This document shows, one piece after another, positions 28,362-36,219 of a stretch of 37,723 bases of DNA (within the stretch, counting starts at the first letter, position 1; each line of letters starts with the position of its first letter). Made by a program: the position numbers and the translations under genes. Origin of the DNA: a virus; the IMG/VR virus record IMGVR_UViG_3300035703_000214, positions 1 to 37,723 of that record; one strand, written 5' to 3'. The notes below the pieces were generated by a model that worked only from the letters and a program-made list of their open reading frames with translations, was not told the DNA's origin and did not search any database.

Positions 28362-29324
28362 ATGAGCTTTATTTCTGGTGGCACGACAATTCGTGCAGAC
28401 ATTAACCAAGCCTTGATCGAAGCCCCCGCAGAGATCGGTTTGATCGGTGCGGAAGTTCTCCCTCTCTTGCCCGTTCCGGCAAAGAGCGGAACTTACCTCA
28501 AAGTGCAGACGGCTGATGCCGCTCTGTTAGATGCTGATGCGGCGAAGCGTTCGGCTGGTTCTGAATACGCTCGTGCGGCTCGGAAATTCACTTCCGATAC
28601 CTACGATTGTATCGAGACTGGCTTGGAAGAGTTGCTCGACGATTCCTTCCGTGCTGATGCTAATCGCTTCTTCCAAATCGAAGCCGAAACAGCGAGGTTC
28701 TTGCTCCGACAAGTTAAGCTCTCCCACGAAAAGCGGGTGGCTGATTTGTTGTTCGCAACAACGACTCCCTTCACCACGGCTGATTTAAGCCCCACGGCTA
28801 ACTACACCGAAGCTAACTTGGCAACCATCAACGCCCCTGCGGACGTTGCGGCTGGCAAATTGGCTCTCAATCGTTTGGGTTATGCGGCCAATGCGGTGAT
28901 TATGTCGGCCAATGTGTACGAGCGAGTTCGTCGTACCACCCTCCTACAAAACCAATTCTACGGAGTTGTGTCGAATACTGGTGGTCGTCTCCTAGACGAA
29001 GCACAGATTGCCGAAGCGTTCGGTGTGGATAAAGTCTACATCGGTCGTGCGGCCATCAACTCTGCTAACAAGAACAAGCCTTACTCTGGTTCGTTCATCG
29101 TTCCAGACACCAAGATCGTTGTTGCCAATGTTTCGACTGGTCAGTTCACCGCTGGTGGATTGGGTCGCACCTTGGTCTGGTCGGAAGATGCTCCCGGTGG
29201 TTTCGTCTCCGAGAGCTATCGTGACGAGGCTCGTCGCTCCAATGTTCTCCGTGTTCGTATGAACACAGCCGAGAAAGTCATTGATGCGAACGCCGCCGTC
29301 CGTATCACCACGACCTACAGCTAA
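28362..29324 (+). CDS. Major capsid protein, 320 aa
   Basis: Typical HK97-fold capsid features by pattern: N-terminal arm (INQALIEAPAEIGLIGAEVL) with K-S-G-T-Y, a long helix (LLRQVKLSHEKRVADLLFA), a P-domain region and a C-terminal E-S-Y-R-D-E segment (GGFVSESYRDEARRSNVLRV). It follows decoration and scaffold and precedes a strong terminator, as expected for the most abundant gene. It forms the icosahedral shell. Confidence 0.8.
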   Translation: MSFISGGTTIRADINQALIEAPAEIGLIGAEVLPLLPVPAKSGTYLKVQTADAALLDADAAKRSAGSEYARAARKFTSDTYDCIETGLEELLDDSFRADANRFFQIEAETARFLLRQVKLSHEKRVADLLFATTTPFTTADLSPTANYTEANLATINAPADVAAGKLALNRLGYAANAVIMSANVYERVRRTTLLQNQFYGVVSNTGGRLLDEAQIAEAFGVDKVYIGRAAINSANKNKPYSGSFIVPDTKIVVANVSTGQFTAGGLGRTLVWSEDAPGGFVSESYRDEARRSNVLRVRMNTAEKVIDANAAVRITTTYS

Positions 29325-29352
29325 AGATTGGTTGGTTGTTTCCTCCGAAGAA

Positions 29353-29390
29353 GGGGGAGCAGGGGAAACCTTGCTCCTCCTTTTTCTTTT
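29353..29390 (+). terminator. Rho-independent terminator after the major capsid gene
   Basis: GGGGGAGCAGG (from 29353) pairs with CCTTGCTCCTCC (to 29380) around a GAAA tetraloop (29365-29368): 9 core plus outer pairs with two G-U. A tract TTTTTCTTTT (29381-29390) follows. It is the only strong terminator seen. Confidence 0.85.
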
Positions 29391-29411
29391 TGACATTAGG
29401 ATAATAAAACT
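29389..29411 (+). promoter_or_regulatory. Late gene-start cassette (TTGACATTAGGATAATAAA)
   Basis: TTGACA begins within the terminator T-tract and lies 23 bases before ATG 29412, with AGGATAAT between. GGATAAT is too near for a -10 box; the element may serve initiation of translation. Confidence 0.4.
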
Positions 29412-29708
29412 ATGGCAGACCTTTCCAATTCCGAACCTTACTACGACCAGATTTCTCACGCCGCCAGACCCGGCACAAGGTATGTGGTCACAACTGGAAC
29501 AGCAATCACAACTCCTAACGAGTTCGCTGGCATCTATGTTATTACAGATACAAAGTTTGCAAGCATCTCCTCTGCCGTAACTGGCTTTTCGAGCCTTGCT
29601 AATGCTACTGCGGCCTCTGCCTCTACCATTAACGCTGGGATTTATCTTGCTGGCACTTGCACAGCATTCTCTATTCATAGCGGAATTGTTCTTGGCATCG
29701 GTGACTAA
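29412..29708 (+). CDS. Hypothetical head-module protein, 98 aa
   Basis: The small protein is Ala/Thr/Ser-rich. The pattern GTRYVVTTGTAITTPNEFAG (about residues 21-40), followed by beta strands to the end, resembles small phage capsid-associated or fibre-accessory domains. It follows the terminator/start cassette and precedes a LamG-like gene. No family named. Confidence 0.5.
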   Translation: MADLSNSEPYYDQISHAARPGTRYVVTTGTAITTPNEFAGIYVITDTKFASISSAVTGFSSLANATAASASTINAGIYLAGTCTAFSIHSGIVLGIGD

Positions 29709-29715
29709 AGCTCTG

Positions 29716-29731
29716 TAAGGTTAAATCCTTA
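29716..29731 (+). other. Hairpin covering the ribosome binding site of the 29731 gene
   Basis: TAAGG (29716-29720) pairs with CCTTA (29727-29731) around TTAAAT. The AAGG Shine-Dalgarno is in the stem and the last A is the first base of ATG, so folding would hide the start site. Confidence 0.4.
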
Positions 29732-30531
29732 TGATGATTAAAGGCGGTATTCGGATTGGTGGGCTAGGAATATCTGGTTTCGATGCAGATGCCGTTGCAT
29801 ACTTCGAGAGGGCTGGCGTGACGGATGCCACGGCTAAAGGACAAATCAATGCGTTTGTAAAAGGCATAAAGGATTTAGGTCTTTACAATAATATGGTTTC
29901 TTGGCCTCTCCGTTCCTCTCAAAATGCTGGAACTGGCACGACTGCGTATAGCTTGGGTGGGGCAGGGATTTTTAATGGCACGCTAACCAATGGGCCGACT
30001 TGGGGTACGGATGGTGTTATATTTGATGGTAGTAATGATTACATTTCTGGGTCTAGCTCCATATCAACAAATAATACTGGAACTATATTTTATTGTGGAA
30101 TACACGCAACAATGACTGGCTCTCAAAAAGGGGTAAATATAAATAAGATAGAACTTGGAAAAGCAGAATCTGTAAGTTTTGGAATTGAGGCAACTCAACT
30201 AGTTCCTCCATTTTCGACTGTTGGGCGAGTCACACAAATATCTGGCTTTGGAAGCGGTGTCAGATACACGGCAACTGGCGTTTTTATTCCATCATCAACA
30301 ATAATGAGTCGCTTCTATAATGGAGCATCTAAAGAAACCAATGGAGCCGCGGTATATGGAGCATTTGAGACAGATGGCATATTCATAGGAACAAGGTCTC
30401 CTACTAACAGTAACTTCAACGGGACTATTTCAGTAGCAGTTTATTTCAATTCGGCCCTTTCGGATGCAAATGTGCTTGCTGTTCACGATCTATACAAAGC
30501 TACGCTAGGAACTGGCCTTGGATTGCCATAA
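29731..30531 (+). CDS. LamG-like (jelly-roll lectin) virion protein, 266 aa
   Basis: N-terminal A-D-A-V-A-Y-F-E-R-A-G-V-T domain (residues 21-52) with Y-N-N-M-V-S-W-P-L-R-S-S-Q-N, then a beta-rich LamG fold (GVIFDGSNDYISGSSS, and the end ISVAVYFNSALSD then NVLAVHDLYKA). Similar N- and C-terminal halves occur at the two window edges. Such domains bind glycans or stabilise capsids and tails. It precedes the sugar enzyme cassette, so glycan contact or decoration is plausible. Confidence 0.65.
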   Translation: MMIKGGIRIGGLGISGFDADAVAYFERAGVTDATAKGQINAFVKGIKDLGLYNNMVSWPLRSSQNAGTGTTAYSLGGAGIFNGTLTNGPTWGTDGVIFDGSNDYISGSSSISTNNTGTIFYCGIHATMTGSQKGVNINKIELGKAESVSFGIEATQLVPPFSTVGRVTQISGFGSGVRYTATGVFIPSSTIMSRFYNGASKETNGAAVYGAFETDGIFIGTRSPTNSNFNGTISVAVYFNSALSDANVLAVHDLYKATLGTGLGLP

Positions 30532-30562
30532 TTAAAAACTAGAAATCCTACTGAAATCCTAA

Positions 30563-32212
30563 ATGAAACACGAAATCTCACTCTATCTCATAGCTGGCAA
30601 TGAAGAAGAATACATTGAGCGTTGCCTCAAATCGTTCTCAATCGCAAAAGAAATGGTTGTTTGTATTTCTAGGGGGTCAGCTACGCCCGACAAGACCGAG
30701 GAAATTGCCAAAGGATTGGGGGCGAAGATCGTTCACTACCAGAATAAAAGAACTGATTGGAATCACATAGATGACTTTGCCACGGCAAGGAACACGGCTC
30801 TTGAGGCTTGCTCAAGCGAGTGGTGTTTATGGGTCGATGCTGACGATGTAATGGCCGAGGATGGGGCGAAGGTTGTCGAGGAGGCTATTGACCTTGCCAT
30901 TCAAAAAGACGCTCACCTAGTGGCGTTAAAATACAATGTGGACAATGCTGGACTTATTCCCCTCCGAGAAGAAATTTCCAAGAGGGGCACTTGTAGCTGG
31001 AAGAACCGAGTTCACGAAATGCTGGTTTGCAAAGAGCCAAACAAGACGATTGGCGTGGATAAGATTTTCAGAATCCATAAGCCTCACGGATACAAGCCAA
31101 GGAGTGCAGAGAGGAACTTGAACATCTTGGCCGACACGCTTGCCCCAGCCGCCAACTCCCTTTACTACCAAGCCCAAGAGTATTTCTTGTCTGGGCAGAT
31201 TGAAAAGTGCATTGATTCAAGTATGCGAGCCTTGGCATTCCCAGAGCTAGAGGACACGCTTCGCTACGATGTGCTTTGCAACTTGGGTAGGGTAGTTCCA
31301 GAAAATGAGAGGCTTGCTTATCTTGGACAAGCCGTAGCCCTGCAACCCGATAGGCGAGAGGCTCATTTCTATATCGCAAATCATTGGTCGGGCAAGGGAA
31401 GCTGGATAAAGGCTTATGGGGCAGTTCGTTCTTGTCTGACCCTGCATCGCCCCAAAGCTCACTACTGGAATCTGGTCGAGGCAATCTACAACTGGCAAGC
31501 GATGGACTTATACGAGACGGCTTCGGTGTGCGTTGGAGAAACTGCCGAGGCTGAAAAGATTAAGAAGATGCGACCAGCACCAAAGATTAGCATCGTCCAC
31601 GCTACAAGGGGTAGGCCACAGATTGCTTGGCAGAGGCGATGGATGTGGCTTTCTTTGGCCGAGAAGCCCCTAGAGATTGAGTGGCTATTTATGGTCGATC
31701 ATAACGACCCAACCGACTACACCCCCCACCAAGCCATTAGGTGCAATCCGGGCGGGATGATTAACGCTTGGAACGCAGGGGCAAAAATAGCCAAAGGGGA
31801 CATTGTTATTCAAATGAGCGATGACTGGACACCACCCCGCCATTGGGATGCCCTAATTTCGACCGCTATTGGGGATACAACGCAAGAGAAAGTGCTGGCA
31901 GTATCAGATGGGCTACGGCAAGACAAGCTCCTATGTATGGCGATTTTAACGCAATCTAGGCTGAAGAAGCAAGGGCATCTATTCCACCCCGACTATCAAG
32001 AGTCAGATGGCATCTATTCAGACAATGAGTTCACAGATAGAGCCTATGCAGAACAAGCCGTAGTTGAGGCTAGACATATCCAATTCAAGCACGATAACCC
32101 TATGTTTAATGGCGGCCAACCAGACGAACAGCTAAAGAACCACAACAAACCAGAATTCTACGAGAAAGGAAAAGCGATTTATGAAAAACGCAAAGCAAAT
32201 AATTGGATGTAG
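30563..32212 (+). CDS. Two-domain glycosyltransferase with TPR-like middle, 549 aa
   Basis: N-terminal GT-A domain: SLYLIAGNEEEYIERCLKSF and a DxD-like DADD (92-95). The middle (about 205-310) is helical with TPR spacing (AQEYFLSGQIEKCIDSSMRA, then GQAVALQPDRREAHFYIAN). The C-terminal second GT-A domain starts near residue 338 (ISIVHATRGRPQIAW) and has MSDDW (Asp420/421). Family 2 enzymes transfer sugars from nucleotide donors to glycans or proteins. No membrane anchor; cytosolic. It opens the sugar cassette. Confidence 0.75.
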   Translation: MKHEISLYLIAGNEEEYIERCLKSFSIAKEMVVCISRGSATPDKTEEIAKGLGAKIVHYQNKRTDWNHIDDFATARNTALEACSSEWCLWVDADDVMAEDGAKVVEEAIDLAIQKDAHLVALKYNVDNAGLIPLREEISKRGTCSWKNRVHEMLVCKEPNKTIGVDKIFRIHKPHGYKPRSAERNLNILADTLAPAANSLYYQAQEYFLSGQIEKCIDSSMRALAFPELEDTLRYDVLCNLGRVVPENERLAYLGQAVALQPDRREAHFYIANHWSGKGSWIKAYGAVRSCLTLHRPKAHYWNLVEAIYNWQAMDLYETASVCVGETAEAEKIKKMRPAPKISIVHATRGRPQIAWQRRWMWLSLAEKPLEIEWLFMVDHNDPTDYTPHQAIRCNPGGMINAWNAGAKIAKGDIVIQMSDDWTPPRHWDALISTAIGDTTQEKVLAVSDGLRQDKLLCMAILTQSRLKKQGHLFHPDYQESDGIYSDNEFTDRAYAEQAVVEARHIQFKHDNPMFNGGQPDEQLKNHNKPEFYEKGKAIYEKRKANNWM

Positions 32213-32435
32213 GAAATCAAAAAAGGGAGAGAATACGAAGGGGCTTGGTATAATTACCTTCGGCAAGTCTAGCATAGACAAAACAAAGTATGTGCTAGTG
32301 GATATTACCTATGATGATAAGGCTGGTAAGGAATTGTATGAGGCTGGGATGTTTGCCTTAAAGCACGACCCAGAAGCCGTCATTGAGTACGCAATCAAAA
32401 AAGCATTAGCGGGGATGGCAAAATGCAAGAGATAA
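32181..32435 (+). CDS. Hypothetical small protein, 84 aa
   Basis: Starts 32 bases inside the glycosyltransferase gene. Product is basic at the N-terminus (MKNAKQIIGCRKSKKGENTK), with beta strands (GLGIITFGKSS then YVLVDITYDD) and a helical C-terminus. Unknown; it lies inside the sugar cassette. The end overlaps the next gene by 13 bases. Confidence 0.5.
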   Translation: MKNAKQIIGCRKSKKGENTKGLGIITFGKSSIDKTKYVLVDITYDDKAGKELYEAGMFALKHDPEAVIEYAIKKALAGMAKCKR

Positions 32436-33031
32436 CAATTCACGATTCATTTGGAAAAGCCCTTGCAAAATATAGCGAGGGGCTGGATGTTGGCCTAGAG
32501 ATCGGGGGAGGAACTGGGGATGGCTCAACTCAATGTATTAGGACAAAAAGGCTATTCAGCATAGAGAACCATCCAGACCGCATCGGCAGGCATTCGATGA
32601 ACCTATCCGCAAGGGGAGGCGTTGCCATCAACGGCACAGCAACCCTATCGAAGCTATGGATGAACAAGAACGACATTGAGGAGTTCTACCGAACCACCAA
32701 AACAAGCCTCAATCAGTATCCACTCGAAACAGTTTTAGGCTGGCACAATGTCTGCCTAGAAACCGCCTACCCATACTCGACCAACGCCATCGAGGACATT
32801 CACTTTGAGCATAATGTAGATTTTAACTTTGTGCTGATTGATGGCTCGCCTTTTTCTGGTGAGGCCGAGTTGCGTTGTGTTCGTCCTTTCCTAGCGGAGA
32901 AGGCAATCATCGCATTGGACGATGTGAACGACATCAAGAACTTGGCGAACTATAACAAGCTCAAGGGATTTGGGAAACTGCTCTGGGAAGATTGGTCGGT
33001 GCGTAATGGTGCGGCCATATTTGAACTATGA
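32423..33031 (+). CDS. Class I SAM-dependent methyltransferase-like protein, 202 aa
   Basis: SAM-binding region GLEIGGGTGDGSTQ (about 25-38), then FSIENHPDRI with acidic residue after beta-2, and FNFVLIDGSPFSGEAELRCV near 137-156 and IIALDDVND around residue 168. This resembles methyltransferases acting on small sugars or O-antigen precursors (Methyltransf_24 type). It lies with other sugar enzymes. Substrate unknown. Confidence 0.65.
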   Translation: MQEITIHDSFGKALAKYSEGLDVGLEIGGGTGDGSTQCIRTKRLFSIENHPDRIGRHSMNLSARGGVAINGTATLSKLWMNKNDIEEFYRTTKTSLNQYPLETVLGWHNVCLETAYPYSTNAIEDIHFEHNVDFNFVLIDGSPFSGEAELRCVRPFLAEKAIIALDDVNDIKNLANYNKLKGFGKLLWEDWSVRNGAAIFEL

Positions 33032-33540
33032 CCAAAGGAATCATCACATCGGAATCACCCGAAATCCATTGGCAACATCTTAATGTGGCTGGAGGTAGGG
33101 TGCTTGACTTGGGGTGTGCGTTCTGGACAGAAGCAGAAAGACAAGAGGGCAATGGCACAACCAAGTATTTTCTATCACAAAAGCCAGAGTTTTATATGGG
33201 GGTGGACATAAACCAAGGAGACATTCAAACCCTTTCTCAACAATACCCACAAGGAAAGTTCTTGTGCGAAAAGGCAGACTCCGCATTTCAAATGGATACT
33301 TGGATAACAGAGAACTCCATCACCCACATTAAGTGCGACATCGAGGGAGACGAGACTCAACTTTTGCAGATTGGGAATGTCCACAATCTAAAAGAGATCG
33401 CCATCGAGCTACACTATTCAGACGCTTGGCTAAAAGAGTTTATTGATTGGTTTGATTCGATTGGGTTTGAGTGCTACCGACACGATTCAATTTCTTTTTG
33501 TGCAGAGATTAGCGTTATCTATGGTCGCTTAAAATGCTGA
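33028..33540 (+). CDS. FkbM-like methyltransferase, 170 aa
   Basis: Motif I VLDLGCAF (about 25-32), acidic VDINQGD near 58-64, and the FkbM-type IKCDIEGDE with Asp104 and Glu106. FkbM enzymes methylate hydroxyls of sugars or polyketides. Starts in an ATGA overlap with the previous gene. Confidence 0.7.
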   Translation: MTKGIITSESPEIHWQHLNVAGGRVLDLGCAFWTEAERQEGNGTTKYFLSQKPEFYMGVDINQGDIQTLSQQYPQGKFLCEKADSAFQMDTWITENSITHIKCDIEGDETQLLQIGNVHNLKEIAIELHYSDAWLKEFIDWFDSIGFECYRHDSISFCAEISVIYGRLKC

Positions 33541-34301
33541 CCATCTTTACCATCGTACTCAATGGGATGCCCTATATCCAGAGGCATCTAGCAGAGTTTC
33601 AAAAGCTAAAGATTCCGTGGGAGTGGAGGATTGTCGAGGGAGTGGCCGAGCCTCTTGGATGCACCCGCTGGTGCAAGCAAGTTCCAGAGAAGTACCACAA
33701 GAACTTCGTAAGCGTGGACGGAACGCACGAATACCTTGAGAGCATTAGGGGCGAGAATGTTTCAGTCTATTGGCAAGCAAAGCCCTTCCCCGGTAAGCTG
33801 GCGATGATTAGTGAGGCGTTGCGAGGAGTGGAGAAGGGGGTTGTGATGCAGATTGATTCCGATGAGATATGGAGAGCCGATCAGCTAGACGCAATCTTTG
33901 GGCATCTCAAGGGATGCGAGGAGGGGCGAGCGATGCAGTTCCATTGTAACTATTATGTTGGGCAGAATAAAAAAGTTGTGACTAGGGAAGGATTTGCTTC
34001 GCATTGGTACGAATGGTTGAGGGCTTGGAAGTGGGGCAGAGGAGTTGAGTTTGTTAGCCACGAACCACCCAAGCTGAATGTCCAGTCGATGATGATTCCA
34101 AGGGGGGTGACAGAAACTTGGGGGCTAACCTTTGACCACTTCGCCTATGCCACAAAGGAGCAAGCCCAATTCAAGGAGGATTTCTATGGGTATAAGGGAC
34201 TAGTCGAGGGATGGGAGAGGCTACAACAAGCCACTAGCCCAGTTCGGTTGAGGGATTACTTCCCATTTATAACAGATAAGAGCGTTGCCGATGAGTGTTA
34301 A
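33534..34301 (+). CDS. Glycosyltransferase (GT2-like, DxD), 255 aa
   Basis: N-terminal LTIFTIVLNGMPYIQRHLAE is a family-2 start. QIDSDE (Asp108-x-Asp110) is a metal-binding DxD motif. The rest lacks a membrane segment and includes several Trp residues and a FDHFAYATKEQ segment. It is the third glycosyltransferase-related gene here. Overlaps both neighbours by a few bases. Confidence 0.7.
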   Translation: MLTIFTIVLNGMPYIQRHLAEFQKLKIPWEWRIVEGVAEPLGCTRWCKQVPEKYHKNFVSVDGTHEYLESIRGENVSVYWQAKPFPGKLAMISEALRGVEKGVVMQIDSDEIWRADQLDAIFGHLKGCEEGRAMQFHCNYYVGQNKKVVTREGFASHWYEWLRAWKWGRGVEFVSHEPPKLNVQSMMIPRGVTETWGLTFDHFAYATKEQAQFKEDFYGYKGLVEGWERLQQATSPVRLRDYFPFITDKSVADEC

Positions 34302-34965
34302 AACTATCAAATACTCGCAGAGGCTTGGGGATGTGCTTCGTTGCCTACCAGCCGCCAAGCATCTAGCCGACCAAGGCCACGAAGTTTTCTTTGATTGTTT
34401 CGCCCAATACCACGGAGTTTTTGAACTGACCAGCTATGTGAAGGCTGGGCATAGGATGGGCGATGTTATCGATCTGGAAGTATGGCCGAACCAGTACGAG
34501 GCTTATAGGAAAAGCAAGAGAAGCTGGACTGACTTTGTATATAGCCATCCAGAGATTAAGGACGCAGACAAGACCAACATTGTCCTAGATAAGCTAGACG
34601 ATAAACCAGCCGAGGGACTCCCAGAGCCTTACAACCTAGTTGCCCCATTTGGGCTATCCCAAGGCTACTATCGAAACCCGCTAGAGCTAATCGTTAGGGC
34701 TAGGCAAACTATGGGCAAAGATAACTTCTTTGTGCTATGTCCAGATGATATTAAGATTCAAGGGTTAAACACCTACACCGCCAAATCACTTGAGCAGATG
34801 GCGAAGGCAATCCGGGGGGCTACTGACTTTTGGGCGATCAATAGCACCCCGATAATCCTTGCTTCGGCAACCAGAAGAGACAAGCAAACTAGCTTCTTTC
34901 CGCAGAAAGATGAGTGGGAAACCGACAACATTTTCAGCTTTGAAGGTATGATAACTATGGATTGA
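34291..34965 (+). CDS. GT-B glycosyltransferase-like protein (heptosyltransferase/GT9-like), 224 aa
   Basis: The start is taken at ATG 34291 within the overlapped previous gene. Residues 1-40 (VKTIKYSQRLGDVLRCLPAA and LADQGHEVFFDC) recall the GT-B N-terminal Rossmann domain of heptosyltransferase-like enzymes. Later segments (YNLVAPFGLSQGYYRNPLEL; WAINSTPIILASA) match the C-terminal donor site pattern (G-x-S-x(1-3)). It is shorter than full enzymes. Confidence 0.6.
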   Translation: MSVKTIKYSQRLGDVLRCLPAAKHLADQGHEVFFDCFAQYHGVFELTSYVKAGHRMGDVIDLEVWPNQYEAYRKSKRSWTDFVYSHPEIKDADKTNIVLDKLDDKPAEGLPEPYNLVAPFGLSQGYYRNPLELIVRARQTMGKDNFFVLCPDDIKIQGLNTYTAKSLEQMAKAIRGATDFWAINSTPIILASATRRDKQTSFFPQKDEWETDNIFSFEGMITMD

Positions 34966-34981
34966 CATAAGAGGTGGTTTT
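34962..34981 (+). promoter_or_regulatory. Late gene-start cassette TTGACATAAGAGG
   Basis: The same 13-mer as at 5187, 20 bases before ATG 34982, overlapping the TGA stop of the last sugar gene. It marks the return to structural genes. Confidence 0.5.
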
Positions 34982-35299
34982 ATGGCTGGCAGTATCCCCA
35001 CCTCCTACTTCGCAACTGACCTCTCTTATATGATTGAGGACTTGTATCAATCCGTGACTGGCTTGGGTTCTAACTCTGTTTCTGCTTCCGTCACAGACCT
35101 AACCACGGCAAGCGAGCTAGAGATAGGCGGCGAGGTGTTTAGGGTGACGCAAAGCCTAGTCGTTTTAGCTTCTGGAATATCTGCCCCAGTCATCGGCTCT
35201 CTTTGCACAGTTAGCGGGGTGGAGCGTATGATCGGAGGATTTTCGCAAAGCACAGATGGCCTTTCCTTTACCATCGAACTTGCGGAGATTACGACCTAA
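34982..35299 (+). CDS. Head-tail joining protein candidate, 105 aa
   Basis: Compact beta-rich product with TASELEIGGEVFRVTQSLVV, a pattern of head-tail connector or stopper proteins; the gene lies before two tail-completion-like genes, as in siphophages (connector, then tail terminator). Overlaps the next start by one base (TAATG). Confidence 0.55.
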   Translation: MAGSIPTSYFATDLSYMIEDLYQSVTGLGSNSVSASVTDLTTASELEIGGEVFRVTQSLVVLASGISAPVIGSLCTVSGVERMIGGFSQSTDGLSFTIELAEITT

Positions 35300-35715
35300 T
35301 GGCCTCGATAGAGAGGGAGGTTGAGAACGCCCTCCTTAATGTAGTTTCTGGTGTTACTGGGGTGAACTTCTTTACGAGTGAGAGAGGCACGGCTAGGACG
35401 ATGCCGAGCGTCACAGTTCAAGCCCAGATTGGGTCAGAGGAACTTGTGCCTTTCTCTGGTGTGTTCAAAACCCCTGCCTCGATAACCTATGTAGCAAGGG
35501 CAGATACAACCGCTAGAGCCGACTTTGACGCAAAGTTTTACGACATCCTAGAGCAACTATATCGTGACCCAGACCTAGCAAGCTACCTTACAGCCAACTC
35601 AAACATTACTTTTTATGTAGCAAAGGTAACTGGGGATAGTCCAGCCGTGATAAGCCAAAACCGCACTTGGTCAAGGGCGATGACTTTAGACATTACAGCA
35701 ACGGCAAAGAAATGA
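35299..35715 (+). CDS. Tail completion/terminator-like protein, 138 aa
   Basis: N-terminal helix (IEREVENALLNVVSGVTGVN), strands (MPSVTVQAQIGS, ASITYVARADTTAR), a helix (DAKFYDILEQLY) and an end WSRAMTLDITATAK match the fold order of tail terminator/completion proteins. The next gene is its paralogue. Tail terminators cap the tube before head joining. Confidence 0.6.
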   Translation: MASIEREVENALLNVVSGVTGVNFFTSERGTARTMPSVTVQAQIGSEELVPFSGVFKTPASITYVARADTTARADFDAKFYDILEQLYRDPDLASYLTANSNITFYVAKVTGDSPAVISQNRTWSRAMTLDITATAKK

Positions 35716-36203
35716 CTAATAGCGTTCAAATCAATGTGGAGGATGCGTTAGACAACATTCTGGCTAATGTCTCTGGCCTCAATGTCTATAAGACCAATCG
35801 GGTAGGGGCAAAGCTATTCCCCTTCGCCACAATCTCGGCATCGGTAGGGGGGCAGTTGCTTGGGAACTATACCGGGGTCTATGAAGTGGCTGTCACAATC
35901 GACTACTCCGACACGGCGGCCAAGATTAGCCAAGAGGCTTTTGACGCTGAATACTGCTCAATCTTTGAGGCTTTATACTCTGAAACGCCACCCCTCTTTA
36001 CCAAAATTCAAAGCAACATAGTCGATACCAAGGTTTATACGGCAAGGATTACTGGTCAAACCCCAACCATTCGGACGGCTAAAAGGGCTTGGCAAAGGGG
36101 ATTGAAGATTAGCCTTATCTGCACCCCATCAGAACTAGACGATGGCTTGCGATTCTTGGATTTCAGCGAGCAAAGAAACTCGATGTATGTGGCAGTCATT
36201 TAA
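35712..36203 (+). CDS. Tail completion-like protein, paralogue of the preceding gene, 163 aa
   Basis: Same order of elements as the 35299 product: VEDALDNILANVSGLNVYK, then FPFATISASVGG, AVTIDYSDTAAKISQ, EYCSIFEALYSETP and AWQRGLKISL. Tandem duplication is evident. It has a longer C-terminal extension. ATGA overlap at the start. Confidence 0.6.
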   Translation: MTNSVQINVEDALDNILANVSGLNVYKTNRVGAKLFPFATISASVGGQLLGNYTGVYEVAVTIDYSDTAAKISQEAFDAEYCSIFEALYSETPPLFTKIQSNIVDTKVYTARITGQTPTIRTAKRAWQRGLKISLICTPSELDDGLRFLDFSEQRNSMYVAVI

Positions 36204-36219
36204 CAAGGGGTAAGGCTAT

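Noticed and set aside
29389-29411. TTGACA elements as ordinary sigma-70 promoters
   Set aside because: No TATAAT-like box stands 16-18 bases downstream in any of the copies; at that distance the start codon is reached.
28992-29678. 228-aa minus-strand ORF opposite the capsid gene
   Set aside because: Antisense shadow of the capsid gene; it crosses the terminator, has no start signal, and all supported genes are on the + strand.
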